This document shows, piece by piece, positions 44,301-54,707 of a stretch of 64,000 nucleotides of DNA. The notes beneath the pieces were generated by a model. That model was not told where the DNA came from. It saw nothing but the letters and a program-made list of their open reading frames with translations, and made no database searches. This DNA comes from Yponomeuta sedellus (Eukaryota > Arthropoda > Insecta > Lepidoptera > Yponomeutidae): NCBI GenBank assembly GCA_934045075.1, contig OW203723.1, forward strand, positions 22,657,615 through 22,721,614. Reading direction: 5' to 3'. Position numbers and translations under genes: made by a program. The first letter of the stretch is position 1, and each line of letters opens with the position of its first letter.

Positions 44301-45609
44301 TGTAGGTATTGCAGAAGCATAATGTGTGGTCACAAAAATGTATGTACCTTCTACATGGTCATGCAGCTTTCTCAACTCCATGAAACAAAAAAGCCATTTA
44401 TTGTATTGCAAAGTAGGAGGTTCTACTTTAGATGTGATATTGGAAAATCACAACTTACCATAAGCAGCTTCATACACTATCTAAGAGTATAGTGGTTCTA
44501 TTACATGCGGATTTGTTCTATCAGGCTACAAATCAAAAGGTGGGTTCCAAACTGTACCTTTGTTATGTCCCTATATAATGTTCAATGTCAGTTTGTATGT
44601 GGTTGAAACAAGTATAGGAATTATAAAATCCTTGAAAAATAAGACAATCAAAGTCCAAGTAGTAGAAAGAATATGGGAATAAGTCAAGTGTGGCTTTCTG
44701 ATTCTAAATCTCTGCTTAGCAAGAGCTGCTGCTGCAAGAGATCTCTGATTTTTGCATTCATAATACATTTTGTTCTATCTTGTGTTCAGGCTTTTACTAA
44801 GACTATGGCTAATTATAATACAATAGTTTAAATGACTGGTTGTACTATCTGAGCCGAGAGAAACATAAAATAATAATAACTTTCACTCTGCTCAATCGCT
44901 TGTCCTTGTCACAATGTGTCAATAAAACAATGCAAAACCTGAAAACATTGTCTCTTCAGTATTGATTTACTTAACATTTTTTAATAAGTATTTTAGTAAT
45001 ATTTTATACCATTTTTTCTATTCTACCGAGTTATTGTCTCTTCAATATAGATTTAACAACTTTTAATAAGTTTGTAAGTAATATTTTATACCATTTTTTT
45101 TATTCTTACGAGTTATAAATTTTTATTAAGATAAATTGTACCATTTGATTTATTTTTGAGGGAAGAGGCCTTTGTCCTGCAGTGAGACACCCACATTATG
45201 GGAGTTTTAAGATGTAACTAATTAGTTTTCAAGTTTTACACAGTATTAACATGTTAAAAGTCCTCCCTATTATTTCGCAATCGAGTTAAAAGGGTACATG
45301 TAAGATAAGCTATTTTGTTCACGCGATTTCTCTAAGAACACTCCTCAAATACATAATATAGTCTGTAAAATGTTTTCATCTTTTTTTATGTTATGATGTG
45401 GTATACAATAAAGAATATTCTTATGTTACCTTTCCCTTTACCATAAACATTATTTGAGGTGTGTTTTTATAAATGAGACTTGATATTTAAATATTTATGA
45501 CACATCAAATTATTTTGCACCTCCTCTAAAATACTGTTACGTCTCAAAGAACCTTGAGTTTGGTTAAACACGACACTCACTTGAGGTATTTTAGCAGGCA
45601 GAGCTAAAT
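44301..45609. other. AT-rich intergenic sequence, no gene seen
   Basis: Two diverged copies of a phrase around TTTTTAATAAGTATTTTAGTAATATTTTATACCATTTTTT lie at about 44975-45020 and 45055-45100. A LINE-tail-like piece (GAGGCCTTTGTCCTGCAGTG) is at about 45165-45200. Confidence 0.5.
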
Positions 45610-45862
45610 CTTTGATAGTAGTTAGTAGTTAGACCTGAGATTTCCGCACTTAACCTCATAGTTGGGCCATTGTACGCAGCAAGCGCTGAGATATTTTAAC
45701 ACTACAGACACTGAGGTTTCCTCACGATGTTTTCCTTCACAGTTAGCGAGTGGCATGGCTACTGTAATTTCACAAGTGTACATAACTTCGATTCGATTAG
45801 ATTCGAACTCACAACCTCCCCGATAGAGAAGCCGGCCTTTTACCGCTCCGCTATCACGTCAC
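45610..45862 (-). mobile_element. SINE (GCTGAGGT / GTTTTCCTTCAC family)
   Basis: Near-complete reverse copy, with a head ending GAAGCCGGCCTTTTACCGCT and a 5' side CCTGAGATTTCCGCACTTA, very close to the copy at 27024-27282. Confidence 0.85.
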
Positions 45863-46471
45863 TAAAACAATCTAAATCTTTGGTGTTTGAGGGTACAAGG
45901 TGGAACTATCCAACGAAAGTGAACGCGTCCGTCGCAGAGCTGGTTGAAACCCGCGTACGTTCCTAACTCTATTGCTGTTACTTCACTCTGTGACCGGCGA
46001 CTTTTTCACTTTCCTAGGGCAAGAAAGCGTGAACTTGTCGTAGGTGGACTCGACCACGCCTTGACCACGTCTTTGACACCACATTTGTTATTAAAAAATA
46101 TAGGTTAACTTAATAGGTTTTTTTTCATTGGTCAGTAATTTTTTTATTGGTCTTCAATACTGTGACTCCTACCATTTATTTTCAGGTGTATGTAAAATAA
46201 AATTATGTACTAGATAAAATTTACAACGGGCTAAAATCATAACTCCCGTTGGCTTTCGCAGCAGGTTAAAAAGTAGCGCCTCACTTATAGTTTGGCAAAA
46301 AAGTCTAGAAATTTAAAAACAAAACTTTGTATGGAGAAAAGTCACTTTTTGGGACTTTAGTATGGATATTGTTGCCATAATTAATATCTAAACTTTTTTG
46401 CCAAGCTGTACAGTGTTATCTATAAAAACACAATTCTTCTAATAGTCTCGTCAGATACATTATTATTAATT

Positions 46472-46835
46472 ACTAGCTGACCCAGCGAACGTACGGTTGA
46501 TTCTTTTATATTTTCTTCGTTTTTCTCTCCGTAAGAACTATCCTCGTACATCAAAGAGTATTCTAAAAAAAGAATTCGTGAAATCGGTTCAGCTGCTCTC
46601 GAGATTTGCGCTTACCAAAACATTCAGCGATTCATTTTTATATTATAGACTAGCTGACCCAGCGAACTTCGTACCGCCTAACAATCGATTCTTTATTTTT
46701 TTTTTAAATTTTTCTCTTTAAAAACCATCCTCGTACATCAAGGAATATTCTAAAAAAAGAATTACTGAAAACGGTTCAGCTGCTCTCGAGATTTGCCATT
46801 ACCAACACATTCAGCGATTAATTTTTATATATAGA
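46472..46835 (+). mobile_element. Two tandem copies of the GCTGACCCAGCGAAC repeat
   Basis: Each starts CTAGCTGACCCAGCGAAC and ends CATTCAGCGATT followed by a TTTTTATAT tail. They lie head to tail at about 46472-46648 and 46649-46835. A single copy is at 22372-22550. Confidence 0.8.
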
Positions 46836-47600
46836 TAGATGCATTGCACAAAAGATTATGTGCAAAAAGGTGGACCTAATGCTAATTGCATATAGTTTCA
46901 GTAATCTGCTACGTCTTTTCCTTTACCACTCGCTGACTATTTAAACTGAGGACTGTTTTAAAGAAACGTTATTTTATAAATAAGATTTTTATATTTTATC
47001 CTCGCGGAGTTTCGGTGTTCCACGTCAAAGCAGCTCCATGCTTTCGCGCTTTACCATTTCTGCATTTAGTGTAGAGAAATTCTGTTACATGTTCTGTAGT
47101 CGAATCCCAATATATTTTCGGTTTTCCGTGATCCCCTTAAATGAGATGTTTTAAAATGCATTTTATTTCAAAATGGATTTTAAAACACCTCTAACTCCTC
47201 AAAAAGATTTTTTTAATACCCATAATTTTGTTGGATGATTCTATGTATAATCGTTTTTACGATTTAGCATAAAGAAAAAAAACTGAAAAAACACGGTTGT
47301 TGTATGGAGACACATCTTATTATTTTTATTATTTCGGTAAAAAGAAATTAACAGTATATCACTTTTTACTTCGACCATTGAATTTTACTTAAAATTCAAT
47401 GCTTCGACATGTGTTTCACTTTTTACATGACACTTCATTAGTTATGTGAAAAATACCTCAAAATATTCGGCGTGATCACTAACCAGGTTATAGTGACCAG
47501 TTCAAGATGGCACATTGTATAATTGTAGCCATGTAGATATCATTGACAATAAATACTCTTTCTTTCTATTAATTGCAGGTTCTACCTAATCCGTTCTGTG
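46836..47600. other. No gene seen
   Basis: AT-rich DNA with a short palindrome at about 47380-47405 (TTGAATTTTACTTAAAATTCAA). Nothing else is recognisable. Confidence 0.5.
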
Positions 47601-47602
47601 TG

Positions 47603-47842
47603 GTGTCGGCCTAGAGAATAGCACCAACCCAATTCTTCCCGCGGGTGTCGTAAAAGACGACTAAGGGATACAAACCGGGGGGTGGGCAGCAGCGCCCCCT
47701 GCAGTACAATTCCACCGAACTGCGATCCCCAACCCGCATGCCCAGCGTGGGGATTATGGGCATTACCCCCTATGATAGCACAACGTGGCGCTCTTTAGGG
47801 GAGGGCTATGCCCAGCAGTGGACTAGTATAGCCTGACGACGT
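47603..47842 (+). mobile_element. Non-LTR-type repeat, best full copy of its family
   Basis: In this orientation it starts GTGTCGGCCTAGAGAATAGC, passes GTACAATTCCACCGAACTGC and GGGGAGGGCTATGCCCAGCA, and ends GTGGACTAGTATAGCCTGACGACG. Confidence 0.8.
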
Positions 47843-48135
47843 CCTAATCCGTTGTGATTTCAGAAAAACTTTATAAGGATAAGTTCCGTATTTTTTGTTA
47901 TGTAGCCTATATGCGTCCTTCTCTCAGAAAGAGAGTGAGTATGGACTTAATTACCACGCGTGCCCCTAAATTAAAGTTATTTCTGCATTTACAAATCTAA
48001 ACAAGTGCTGATAGTATGAATGTGTATATCATATTTCTCGTCAAAACAACTTATTACTAAACTTATTAAACGTGTGTTAAAGACTAAAAATAATACGTAG
48101 ACCATCTAAATTATATCGTAATTTCAATTATATCA

Positions 48136-48303
48136 ATAATTTCACTGATGCCGGTGAGTCGCTCATTAGCTCAGTTGGAAAGAGCGCTGGCACGGATAGA
48201 CAGAGGTGGCGGGTTCGAATCCCGGCATGGGTGGAATTTTTAGCCTCTAAATAGGTTTTTAAAATTGTCTTTAGCACGTGTTAGTGCATTAAAAATATTA
48301 TAA
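48136..48303 (+). mobile_element. tRNA-type SINE, forward copy
   Basis: Reads CTCATTAGCTCAGTTGGAAA, CGGATAGACAGAGGTGGC, GGTTCGAATCCCGGCATGGG, then the family's tail and ATGCATTAAAAAT-type end. Confidence 0.85.
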
Positions 48304-48372
48304 AATTATATCTACAGGTGAGCGGGTTATACAGGGTCGAAATTTGAGACGTTGTATTAAGCGAATCGCAAC

Positions 48373-48728
48373 TACATAATCCGTTGCAGATAGAAAGGTT
48401 TGTGAGGAGGCGTGATTTACAGGAAATATAAAAAGAAATTTTTTATGTCATTTCTATTCAAGAAATATTAACTTTTATTTGTTTATTTCTTGGATTAGAT
48501 CAAGATCACTGAGATCAAACCTGAATGAAACAAAATGTATTTTGTAGGTAACAAAATTTATAATCCATCATATTACCTTACATAATTCAAAAGTAAAAAA
48601 AGTGTTGTCCCCACATAAAACATAATGTTTTACATTTCTTTTGTTTTTTCTTGATTTTAAAAACACTAAATACATAATCCGTTGCAGATAGAAAGGTTTG
48701 TGAGGAGGCGTGATTTACAGGAAATATA
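48373..48728. repeat. 240-bp insertion between 58-bp direct repeats
   Basis: Direct repeats 48373-48430 and 48671-48728 (TACATAATCCGTTGCAGATA and on) flank 48431-48670, which matches 41964-42203. The insert ends in TACATAAT, the same eight bases that open the direct repeat. Confidence 0.9.
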
Positions 48729-48780
48729 TTTGATCTATTTTCTTACTAAAGTGGTCATTCTTGATCATACTACTCGTTTC

Positions 48781-49159
48781 CCTCGAAGCGCTCGCGGCCT
48801 AGGCGAACCGAGTGATTGGGATCCATCACTTGCGTTAAGCAACAACAGGCGCGGTCAGGAGCAGGATGGGTGACCGTCCCGTGACTACCGCTTGTGGCAT
48901 TTTTCCGAGCGCTTCCGTGCTTCGCAAGGCACGTTAAGCCGTTGGTGCCGGCTGTCATGTAAGTAATGGCAGTCGTTAAGCCATGTCAAAGGACTTATGG
49001 GCGGCTTGATAACTTCTGACAGTAAGACTCGCCACTGTCTTACATTCCTCCGCCAACCCGGATTTGGCCCCTTGGTGGAGTATGGCCTAGCCTTACTGCG
49101 ATGCAGGAAGAGACCCGTGCCCCAGCAGTGGGGGCATGCAAGGGTTGATATCGATCGAT
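48781..49159 (+). mobile_element. 5S-like SINE, full length
   Basis: 379 bp from CCTCGAAGCGCTCGCGGC to the ATCGATCGAT tail, flanked by the 10-bp duplication TACTCGTTTC (48771-48780 and 49160-49169). It keeps GTTAAGCAACA and GGATGGGTGACCG. Confidence 0.9.
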
Positions 49160-49371
49160 TACTCGTTTCTAAGCTACTACGCACGTCATAAAACTAATAT
49201 TCTTAACAAAAAAATTATAAAAGAACCTACCAAATAAATGAAAAAACTGACCAACATCTCGTCTCAAAAACCTCAATATATGTGAGGACTTGTCAAGTTC
49301 CTTGTCTTCGCAGATTGAATTATCTGCGCTTACTCATAGATCGTGCTTTGAGAGCGTGTATCTGGGATTAA

Positions 49372-49622
49372 TCACCATGCGTGCCCTTAGTGCGGGCCCA
49401 CCGCGGATTGGCAATTTTAAGCGCTGCGGTATGTGAACACCTCTAACCCACACCACACGGGTTTCCTCGCGATGTTTTCCTTCACATTTAGCGAGTGGTA
49501 TTGCTTCTATAACTTCACAAATGTACGTAACTTATGAAACAATGTCATTGATACATGCTGGGATTCGAACCCACGACTTTCCGATGAGAAGCCGGCGTTC
49601 TACCGCTCTGCTACCAGTGGGT
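49372..49622 (-). mobile_element. SINE (GCTGAGGT / GTTTTCCTTCAC family)
   Basis: GCCCACCGCGGATTGGCAAT, GATGTTTTCCTTCACATTTA and a head GGGATTCGAACCCACGACTT ... GAAGCCGGCGTTCTACCGCT. Confidence 0.85.
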
Positions 49623-49794
49623 CGCAATCCTCTCTGAATCCTGGCATTTGCTATAGCAATTTGTATGGGGTTTGACTCGAATCGCTTAGGATTTGGTGCG
49701 CTTTATAAGGACGCACTTATCTAATTAAACTATGCAAATAATAAAAAAAAATCCTTTATTTCTTAACAAGTATAATACTCAGGCGAAAATTTTA

Positions 49795-49980
49795 TTTTAT
49801 TTCTTAACAAGTATAATGCTAATGAACGCAGCGAAGGACGCCCCCCAGTTCGCTGGACTGACGATCTAAGGCAGATCGGTTGGCAGTGGCTGGATGAGGA
49901 TGGCCGAGTACAGAAGGACGTGGCGTACCTCAGGGAGGCCTATGTCTAAGCAGTGGACGAGTATGGGCTGATTGATTTTT
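49795..49980 (+). pseudogene. RTE-type LINE, C-terminal fragment and tail
   Basis: Reads ERSEGRPPVRWTDDLRQIGW, QWLDEDGRVQKDVAYLREAY, then a stop and the tail AGCAGTGGACGAGTATGGGC. This is the last part of an RTE polyprotein, 5'-truncated. Confidence 0.75.
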
Positions 49981-49998
49981 AATGTTTTATATTTTGTG

Positions 49999-50162
49999 TA
50001 GATACGTTGTGCTATCATAGGGGGTAATGCCCATAATCCCCACGCTGGGCATGCGGGTTGGGGATCGCAGTTCGGTGGAATTGTACTGCAGGGGCGCTGC
50101 TGCCCACCCCCCCCGGTTTGTGTCCCTTAGTCGCCTTTTACGACACCCACAGGAAGAATTTC
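49999..50162 (-). mobile_element. Non-LTR-type repeat (CAGCAGTGGACTAG family), internal piece
   Basis: Contains GGGGGTAATGCCCATAATCC, CTGGGCATGCGGGTTGGGGA and CGCCTTTTACGACACCCACA. Both ends are missing. Confidence 0.7.
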
Positions 50163-50240
50163 TTACTTACTTACTAATGTCCTCTTGAACAAATGACTGA
50201 TGGGTTTTACTTACTTTAATCTCGCATGGACGGAGTCTAG

Positions 50241-50290
50241 TCTTGCGCCCCTTGCCATTGAGACTAGTCTCAATGTCAAGGGGCGCAAGA
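50241..50290. repeat. Near-perfect 50-bp palindrome
   Basis: TCTTGCGCCCCTTGCCATTG and on, mirrored around 50265/50266 with a single mismatch (C at 50255 against T at 50276). Confidence 0.95.
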
Positions 50291-51306
50291 TATTATTTTG
50301 AATTCTTCGGACTTTAGATGTCAGTAAAATTCACAAACACGCCCTTGTACTTGTTCATGACAACGTCATTGCGAATGTGCGTTTTTTTTTTTAACTTTTC
50401 TGCCGGGCATTGTATCTCCGATTGTAAATTTTCTTGCAAAATGTGATGTACTTATTTTTGATGTAAAGAGGTTCGCTGCAATTTATACTTAGGTATTACT
50501 GGTGATATAAGTCACGTTTTTAGTTATCAATTAACCATTTACAAACTTATTAACCATAGTCACCTTTGCCGAGTACCTAGGTATTCTGCAAATTACCAAC
50601 CTATCAAGAATGTGAACATTTGCCTTATGTATATTGATTTATTTAGCTTTTATCTAAATGTAAACATAAAAACAAATTACGATTGTCTAAGCTGGGAAAT
50701 TGATAACAGAGGTTTACATTTCATGAATTAATGGGAATAATGTAACAATACGTGACTAACAAACAGTTATTACGTTCTTAACATATTAACGATTTCTATG
50801 AACGTTTTGTTTACATTAGACAAAAGCGTTAGTTGTTGTTATTAGTAGCACTTATGTCAATCAGTTTCAATATAAAATCAATGAGCCTAACCTCAGTTTA
50901 CCGAAAGACACATAGATCAATTCGTCATTTACAATTGTATAATGTCAATTTATCTCAATCGATTGCCTTTGAGACACAATTTTACGTGACATGTGAGGCT
51001 TTAAATAAAGTATCCTACCTAACAATATTTCATAGCAAGCGGGAAGTGTTTACTTTGTGTCCAAAATTGTGGAAAACTATGCCCAAAGCGGTTTACCCTC
51101 GACGACGAAAAACCACAGTGCGTATATCTATTTCACAGCCGGCAGTCGCAAGTTGTAAGTGCGAGAGAGTCGCAAACAGGTGGTCTATTCGACACGACCG
51201 CGCTACGCAACGTTGCCGCGTCGTGCATGCGACTTACTGCTTTCGACTCGACCCCGCGGGCAGTGACGCGGCGAGCTCCCCGTTAACAAGCAGTCTGAAA
51301 GCAAAC
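50291..51306. other. Upstream region of the first MADF-BESS gene
   Basis: AT-rich until about 51060, then richer in CG up to the start codon at 51307 (51100-51300). I take this last part as the promoter and 5' UTR. A chance frame runs through it into the gene. Confidence 0.45.
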
Positions 51307-52286
51307 ATGGTGTTCGTCAACTTAGACTTGAAGTTGATACAGCTAGTGAAGAGTAATCCACATCTCTACGACTGTAATGACCAGCACTACATGAACCAAA
51401 ATAAGAGAGAGTGTGCCTGGCAAAGGATCGGGGATGAAATGAAACGGCCCGGTAAGATTTCACAGTGTAAAAATCCGTTCGTAGTTCGTAATACCACCAT
51501 CGCCCTGATCCGCCGATATAGCCCAAGTAACTAGCAATCAGAGGTTGCGTATGGCGCAGGACCGTGAAAGGTGGAACATAAAGTAGCCTATACCCAGCAG
51601 TGGGCGTCAACGGGTTAATGATGGCGAATGGTGATGAATTAAAAATAGTGCGCGACTTGAAACAATTTTTGTTCACAGCTGCGGAGTGCAAAACGAGGTG
51701 GATAAACATTCGAGATATCAACCGGAGGATCATAAGAAAAGTGTTGCAGAATCCAGGCAGTAGTATAAAAATGTACAAATACTTCCACGAACTCGCTTTT
51801 ATGAGGCCCTTCTACAAAGACCTGGTAATTCAGAATGCTGATCTCGGCGTTTTTGACGACGCAAGCAAGAATTTCAATGTTGAAGACTATGATGATGAAG
51901 ATGATGGTCATAATATCGCTGAACATAGTAGTGATGATTCAGAGGACAAGAAACCCATTCTCAAGAGGTCAGCTCGTAGAAAGAGTGTGAAATATCCGAT
52001 GAAAAAGAGAAGAAAACTCCCGGAGGACCAAAGAAATAAATATCTAATTGACGGCGACCTAGAAATTCCCGGTCCATCGAGTCCACACGACACTTCCAAT
52101 CAAGTGGAGCAACTAGATCCAACGGATAAAGTGGACTCCTTTTTATTAAGTATCGGAGCGACCCTGAGGAGTTTCTCTCCCTACCACCTCAACATGGCTA
52201 AGACGAAAATATTCGCGGTAGTTCAGGAACACGAGTTGCAGCAAATTGTTTCAAAACAGGCTAGCAACACTGACACTTTGGAATAA
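51307..52286 (+). CDS. MADF-BESS protein 1
   Basis: MADF domains are Myb/SANT-like DNA-binding domains, and BESS motifs mediate protein contacts; together they mark a large insect family of chromatin-bound regulators (founder Adf-1). Exons 51307-51451 and 51679-52286 join in phase 1 (CCCG|GTAAGA ... TTCACAG|CT) for 250 residues. The MADF domain spans about residues 6-100, with LIQLVKSNPHLYDCND, AWQRIGDEM and CKTRWINIRD. An acidic stretch (EDYDDEDDG) follows, then a basic nuclear-signal-like stretch (KRSARRKSVKYPMKKRRK). The BESS motif is at about 198-238 (DSFLLSIGATLRSFSPYHL and AKTKIFAVVQEHEL). The intron holds an RTE tail at about 51537-51635. AATAAA overlaps the stop codon. Targets are unknown. 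Confidence 0.9.
51537..51635 (+). mobile_element. RTE-type LINE tail in MADF-BESS 1 intron
   Basis: Reads RMAQDRERWN in one frame, then CCCAGCAGTGGGCGTCAACG and a GATGG tract, as in other RTE ends in this window. Confidence 0.6.
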
Positions 52287-52731
52287 AAACAAAACAAACG
52301 AATCTTTGTTTTCGGTGTCAGCTGATGTAAATACCTGTCATCTGATTGTCTTTACTTTTAGTCCTCCAGAATCGTTTTCGTTTTATACCCTGGCCTACGT
52401 GAAGACGGGTGGTTGGGTGGTTTTGGAAAATTTCTGCAAATATGAGTGTCAATTTTCATTATATTTCAAAAACGTAAAACAAAAGAAATATCAGAAAAAT
52501 GAAAAGCAAATCAAAGTGAGGAGTTTCGTGTCGAAGCGAGTAGATTCACAGTAAGATAACGGCGGTAAGGTTGAAAATCGATCGCGCACACTGCGGCGCC
52601 GCCCCGATATCGGCCCGTGGCTCGGCGGCGACGTTGCCGCTGTGTGCTGACGTTACGTGTGACCGACATTCGGTCAATATTGCAGTCGCCGCGCGTCGCT
52701 CCGTCGTCGTGCCCGCAAGGTTATCGTCACG
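52287..52731. promoter_or_regulatory. Intergenic region and promoter of MADF-BESS 2
   Basis: 445 bp between the two tandem genes. From about 52560 it is GC- and CpG-rich (GGCGCCGCCCCGATATCGGC), fitting a TATA-less promoter and 5' UTR. I see no transposon in it. Confidence 0.5.
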
Positions 52732-53431
52732 ATGGAGCCTTTCAACGAACATACGGACATTCTACTCATCCAGACAGTGGAGAAATATCCTGTCTTGTAC
52801 GACTTCGACCATCCCAAATCGTCCGACACTCTACTACGCGAACAAACTTGGAGAAAAGTCGCCGCGGCATTGAACAGACCAAGTAAGTGCATTTTTTACA
52901 AACGGCCGATGTTTTGAATTAGCCACTTATCTGTTTACTAAGGGCGAAATTTTGTTGTACACAGGTAAAATGTGCAAGATGCGATGGGTCAACATCAGGG
53001 ATGCGCTGCGCCGTAAAGTCATGCAAGATAGGAAAAACGGCAACAAGAATAAGAGAAAGTACAAGTACGAAGACAGAATGGGGTTCGTGAAACACCATTT
53101 CAAGGATGTCACCAACCGCTTCAGAGAAGTTGAAACGAAGGATGAGTATGAGGCGAACTTAGAGCGTTCTGGCGTTTTAGTCAAGGAGCCTCTGGATTCT
53201 GATGAAGAGTGTGGAGACGCGAATGGATCGTTCGAATTTCAAAATGTCCATATAGTGCCCGAGGGGTCCATCGACCCCTTTCTCACGTCCATAGGGGCCA
53301 CATTACGCCAACTGTCGCCGTACTACCTAAATCAGGCCAAGACGAAAATATTTCAGGTAGTTCAGGAGTACGAATTAGCACAAATTATTGACAAAGACGG
53401 ACGACCCTCCACGTCGTCCATTGAAGATTAA
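52732..53431 (+). CDS. MADF-BESS protein 2
   Basis: Tandem paralogue of the gene at 51307. Exons 52732-52882 and 52965-53431 join in phase 1 (CCAA|GTAAGT ... TACACAG|GT) for 205 residues. The intron interrupts the MADF domain at the same place as in gene 1, just after the RP dipeptide. The MADF part includes LIQTVEKYPVLYDFDH, TWRKVAAALNRP and CKMRWVNIRDALRRKV. The BESS motif is at about 152-192 (DPFLTSIGATLRQLSPYYL, AKTKIFQVVQEYEL). The linker is shorter and less acidic than in gene 1 and lacks its long basic cluster, though RKNGNKNKRKYKY is basic. The start context is CACGATGG. AATAAA at 53609-53614 is a likely polyadenylation signal. Confidence 0.9.
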
Positions 53432-53608
53432 TTCCTGATAAAGAAGACAGGCTGTTTTGAAATTATCGTTTGAAATTGACAGCCTTATTTGTTTATTATC
53501 TCATTAAGTAACTATTTTTGTAGATTAGTGTTTGTAAGTATTTGTCGTTTTAGCTTATGTTATCACCACGTGAAGGAGAATGCTGGGAATTTATAAGTCA
53601 TTGTGATT

Positions 53609-53614
53609 AATAAA
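53609..53614 (+). terminator. Probable polyadenylation signal of MADF-BESS 2
   Basis: AATAAA about 180 bp after the stop codon. Confidence 0.6.
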
Positions 53615-53639
53615 GTTAGGTAAAGTTGACCCTAGTTAT

Positions 53640-54331
53640 AGATTTAAATTTCTGGCTTGATTCAGATCTAATCTTGGGTTCTGGAGGACATAAATTGGTG
53701 TTCAGAGGGACCATCTTATTTTTTGTTTGTTCGTAATTTAGTTTTTAATTTAGATAGAATCTAAATAATGTTCAATGTTATAAAATTGGGTCTCATCGCT
53801 TAGAGCGAATTTATTTATTACCTATGTAGTTGTTATGAAAATAACTTCCTAACTTATGTACCATTAGTCTCCATTCAGTAAAAGTAAAGACTATTAAAGT
53901 CGGTAAGCTATTGATCGCATTAACTAATAATTCAAAGTCCTCGTCATTAATGCGAATGTACCTACCCTAATTGTCGATTAAATTCTCTAAGTGGATTTAG
54001 ATGTTCTGTTCTGCACTGAATAGGGAAGATATAAAAATGATGTCATTTTAGTGCAATTCATGGTGCCACCTAATTTACCTACTGTTTTAATTTGAATTCA
54101 CAGTTTCGAGCAAAAGGTTACGTAAATCACGGATTTTTAACTATTTTATACTGTTTTTCATAATGAAAATAACATTCTCAAAAGTTGTCAATCGATTTCG
54201 ACGTCACCCTGTTGTTTTGTATCTATAAGCTCTTATGAAAATTACTTCCTAACAGAATGGGTTAGTTCAATGGGGAACCTGCGTCTCACTTTGATTGGAG
54301 TGACATTGCTTTTATGCGATAAAAGACATAT
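53640..54331. other. Intergenic, no gene seen
   Basis: AT-rich. A phrase around TTGTTATGAAAATAACTTCCTAAC recurs diverged at about 53830 and 54230. Confidence 0.5.
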
Positions 54332-54342
54332 AGAAACATAAC

Positions 54343-54696
54343 GATATCGATATCAACTCTTTGTATGTCCCCACTGCTGGGGCACGGGTCTCTTCCTGCA
54401 TCGCAGGAAGGTTAGGCCATACTTCACAACGAGGGCCAAGGCCGGGTTGGTGGAGGATTGTATTTGTAAGGCAGCGGCGGCCTTACTGTCAGAAGTTTTC
54501 AAGCCGCCCGTAAGGCTTTTGACATGGCTTAACGACTGTCATTACATGAGCCGGCACCAACGGCTTGGCGTGCCTTGCGAACCACGGAAGCGCTCGGAAA
54601 AAGTGCCACTAGCATTATGCACCTGACCGCGTTTGTTGTCGCTTAACTCAAGTGATTGATTGCAATCACTCGGTTCGACTAGGCCATGAGCGCTTG
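54343..54696 (-). mobile_element. 5S-like SINE, full length
   Basis: 354 bp flanked by the 11-bp duplication AGAAACATAAC (54332-54342 and 54697-54707). On the element strand it runs from AAGCGCTCATGGCC through GTTAAGC and the tail GTGCCCCAGCAGTGGGGACA to GTTGATATCG. Confidence 0.9.
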
Positions 54697-54707
54697 AGAA
54701 ACATAAC

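Noticed and set aside
48176..48235. True tRNA gene
   Set aside because: Pol III boxes are present, but the anticodon loop reads ACGGATA without T at position 33, and the T stem has a mismatch. The sequence is embedded in a dispersed family with a constant 3' tail, so it is a SINE.
50833..51306. N-terminal extension of MADF-BESS 1
   Set aside because: The frame is open upstream of 51307 but lacks any domain, and the MADF domain needs no such extension. The ATG at 51307 directly precedes the domain.
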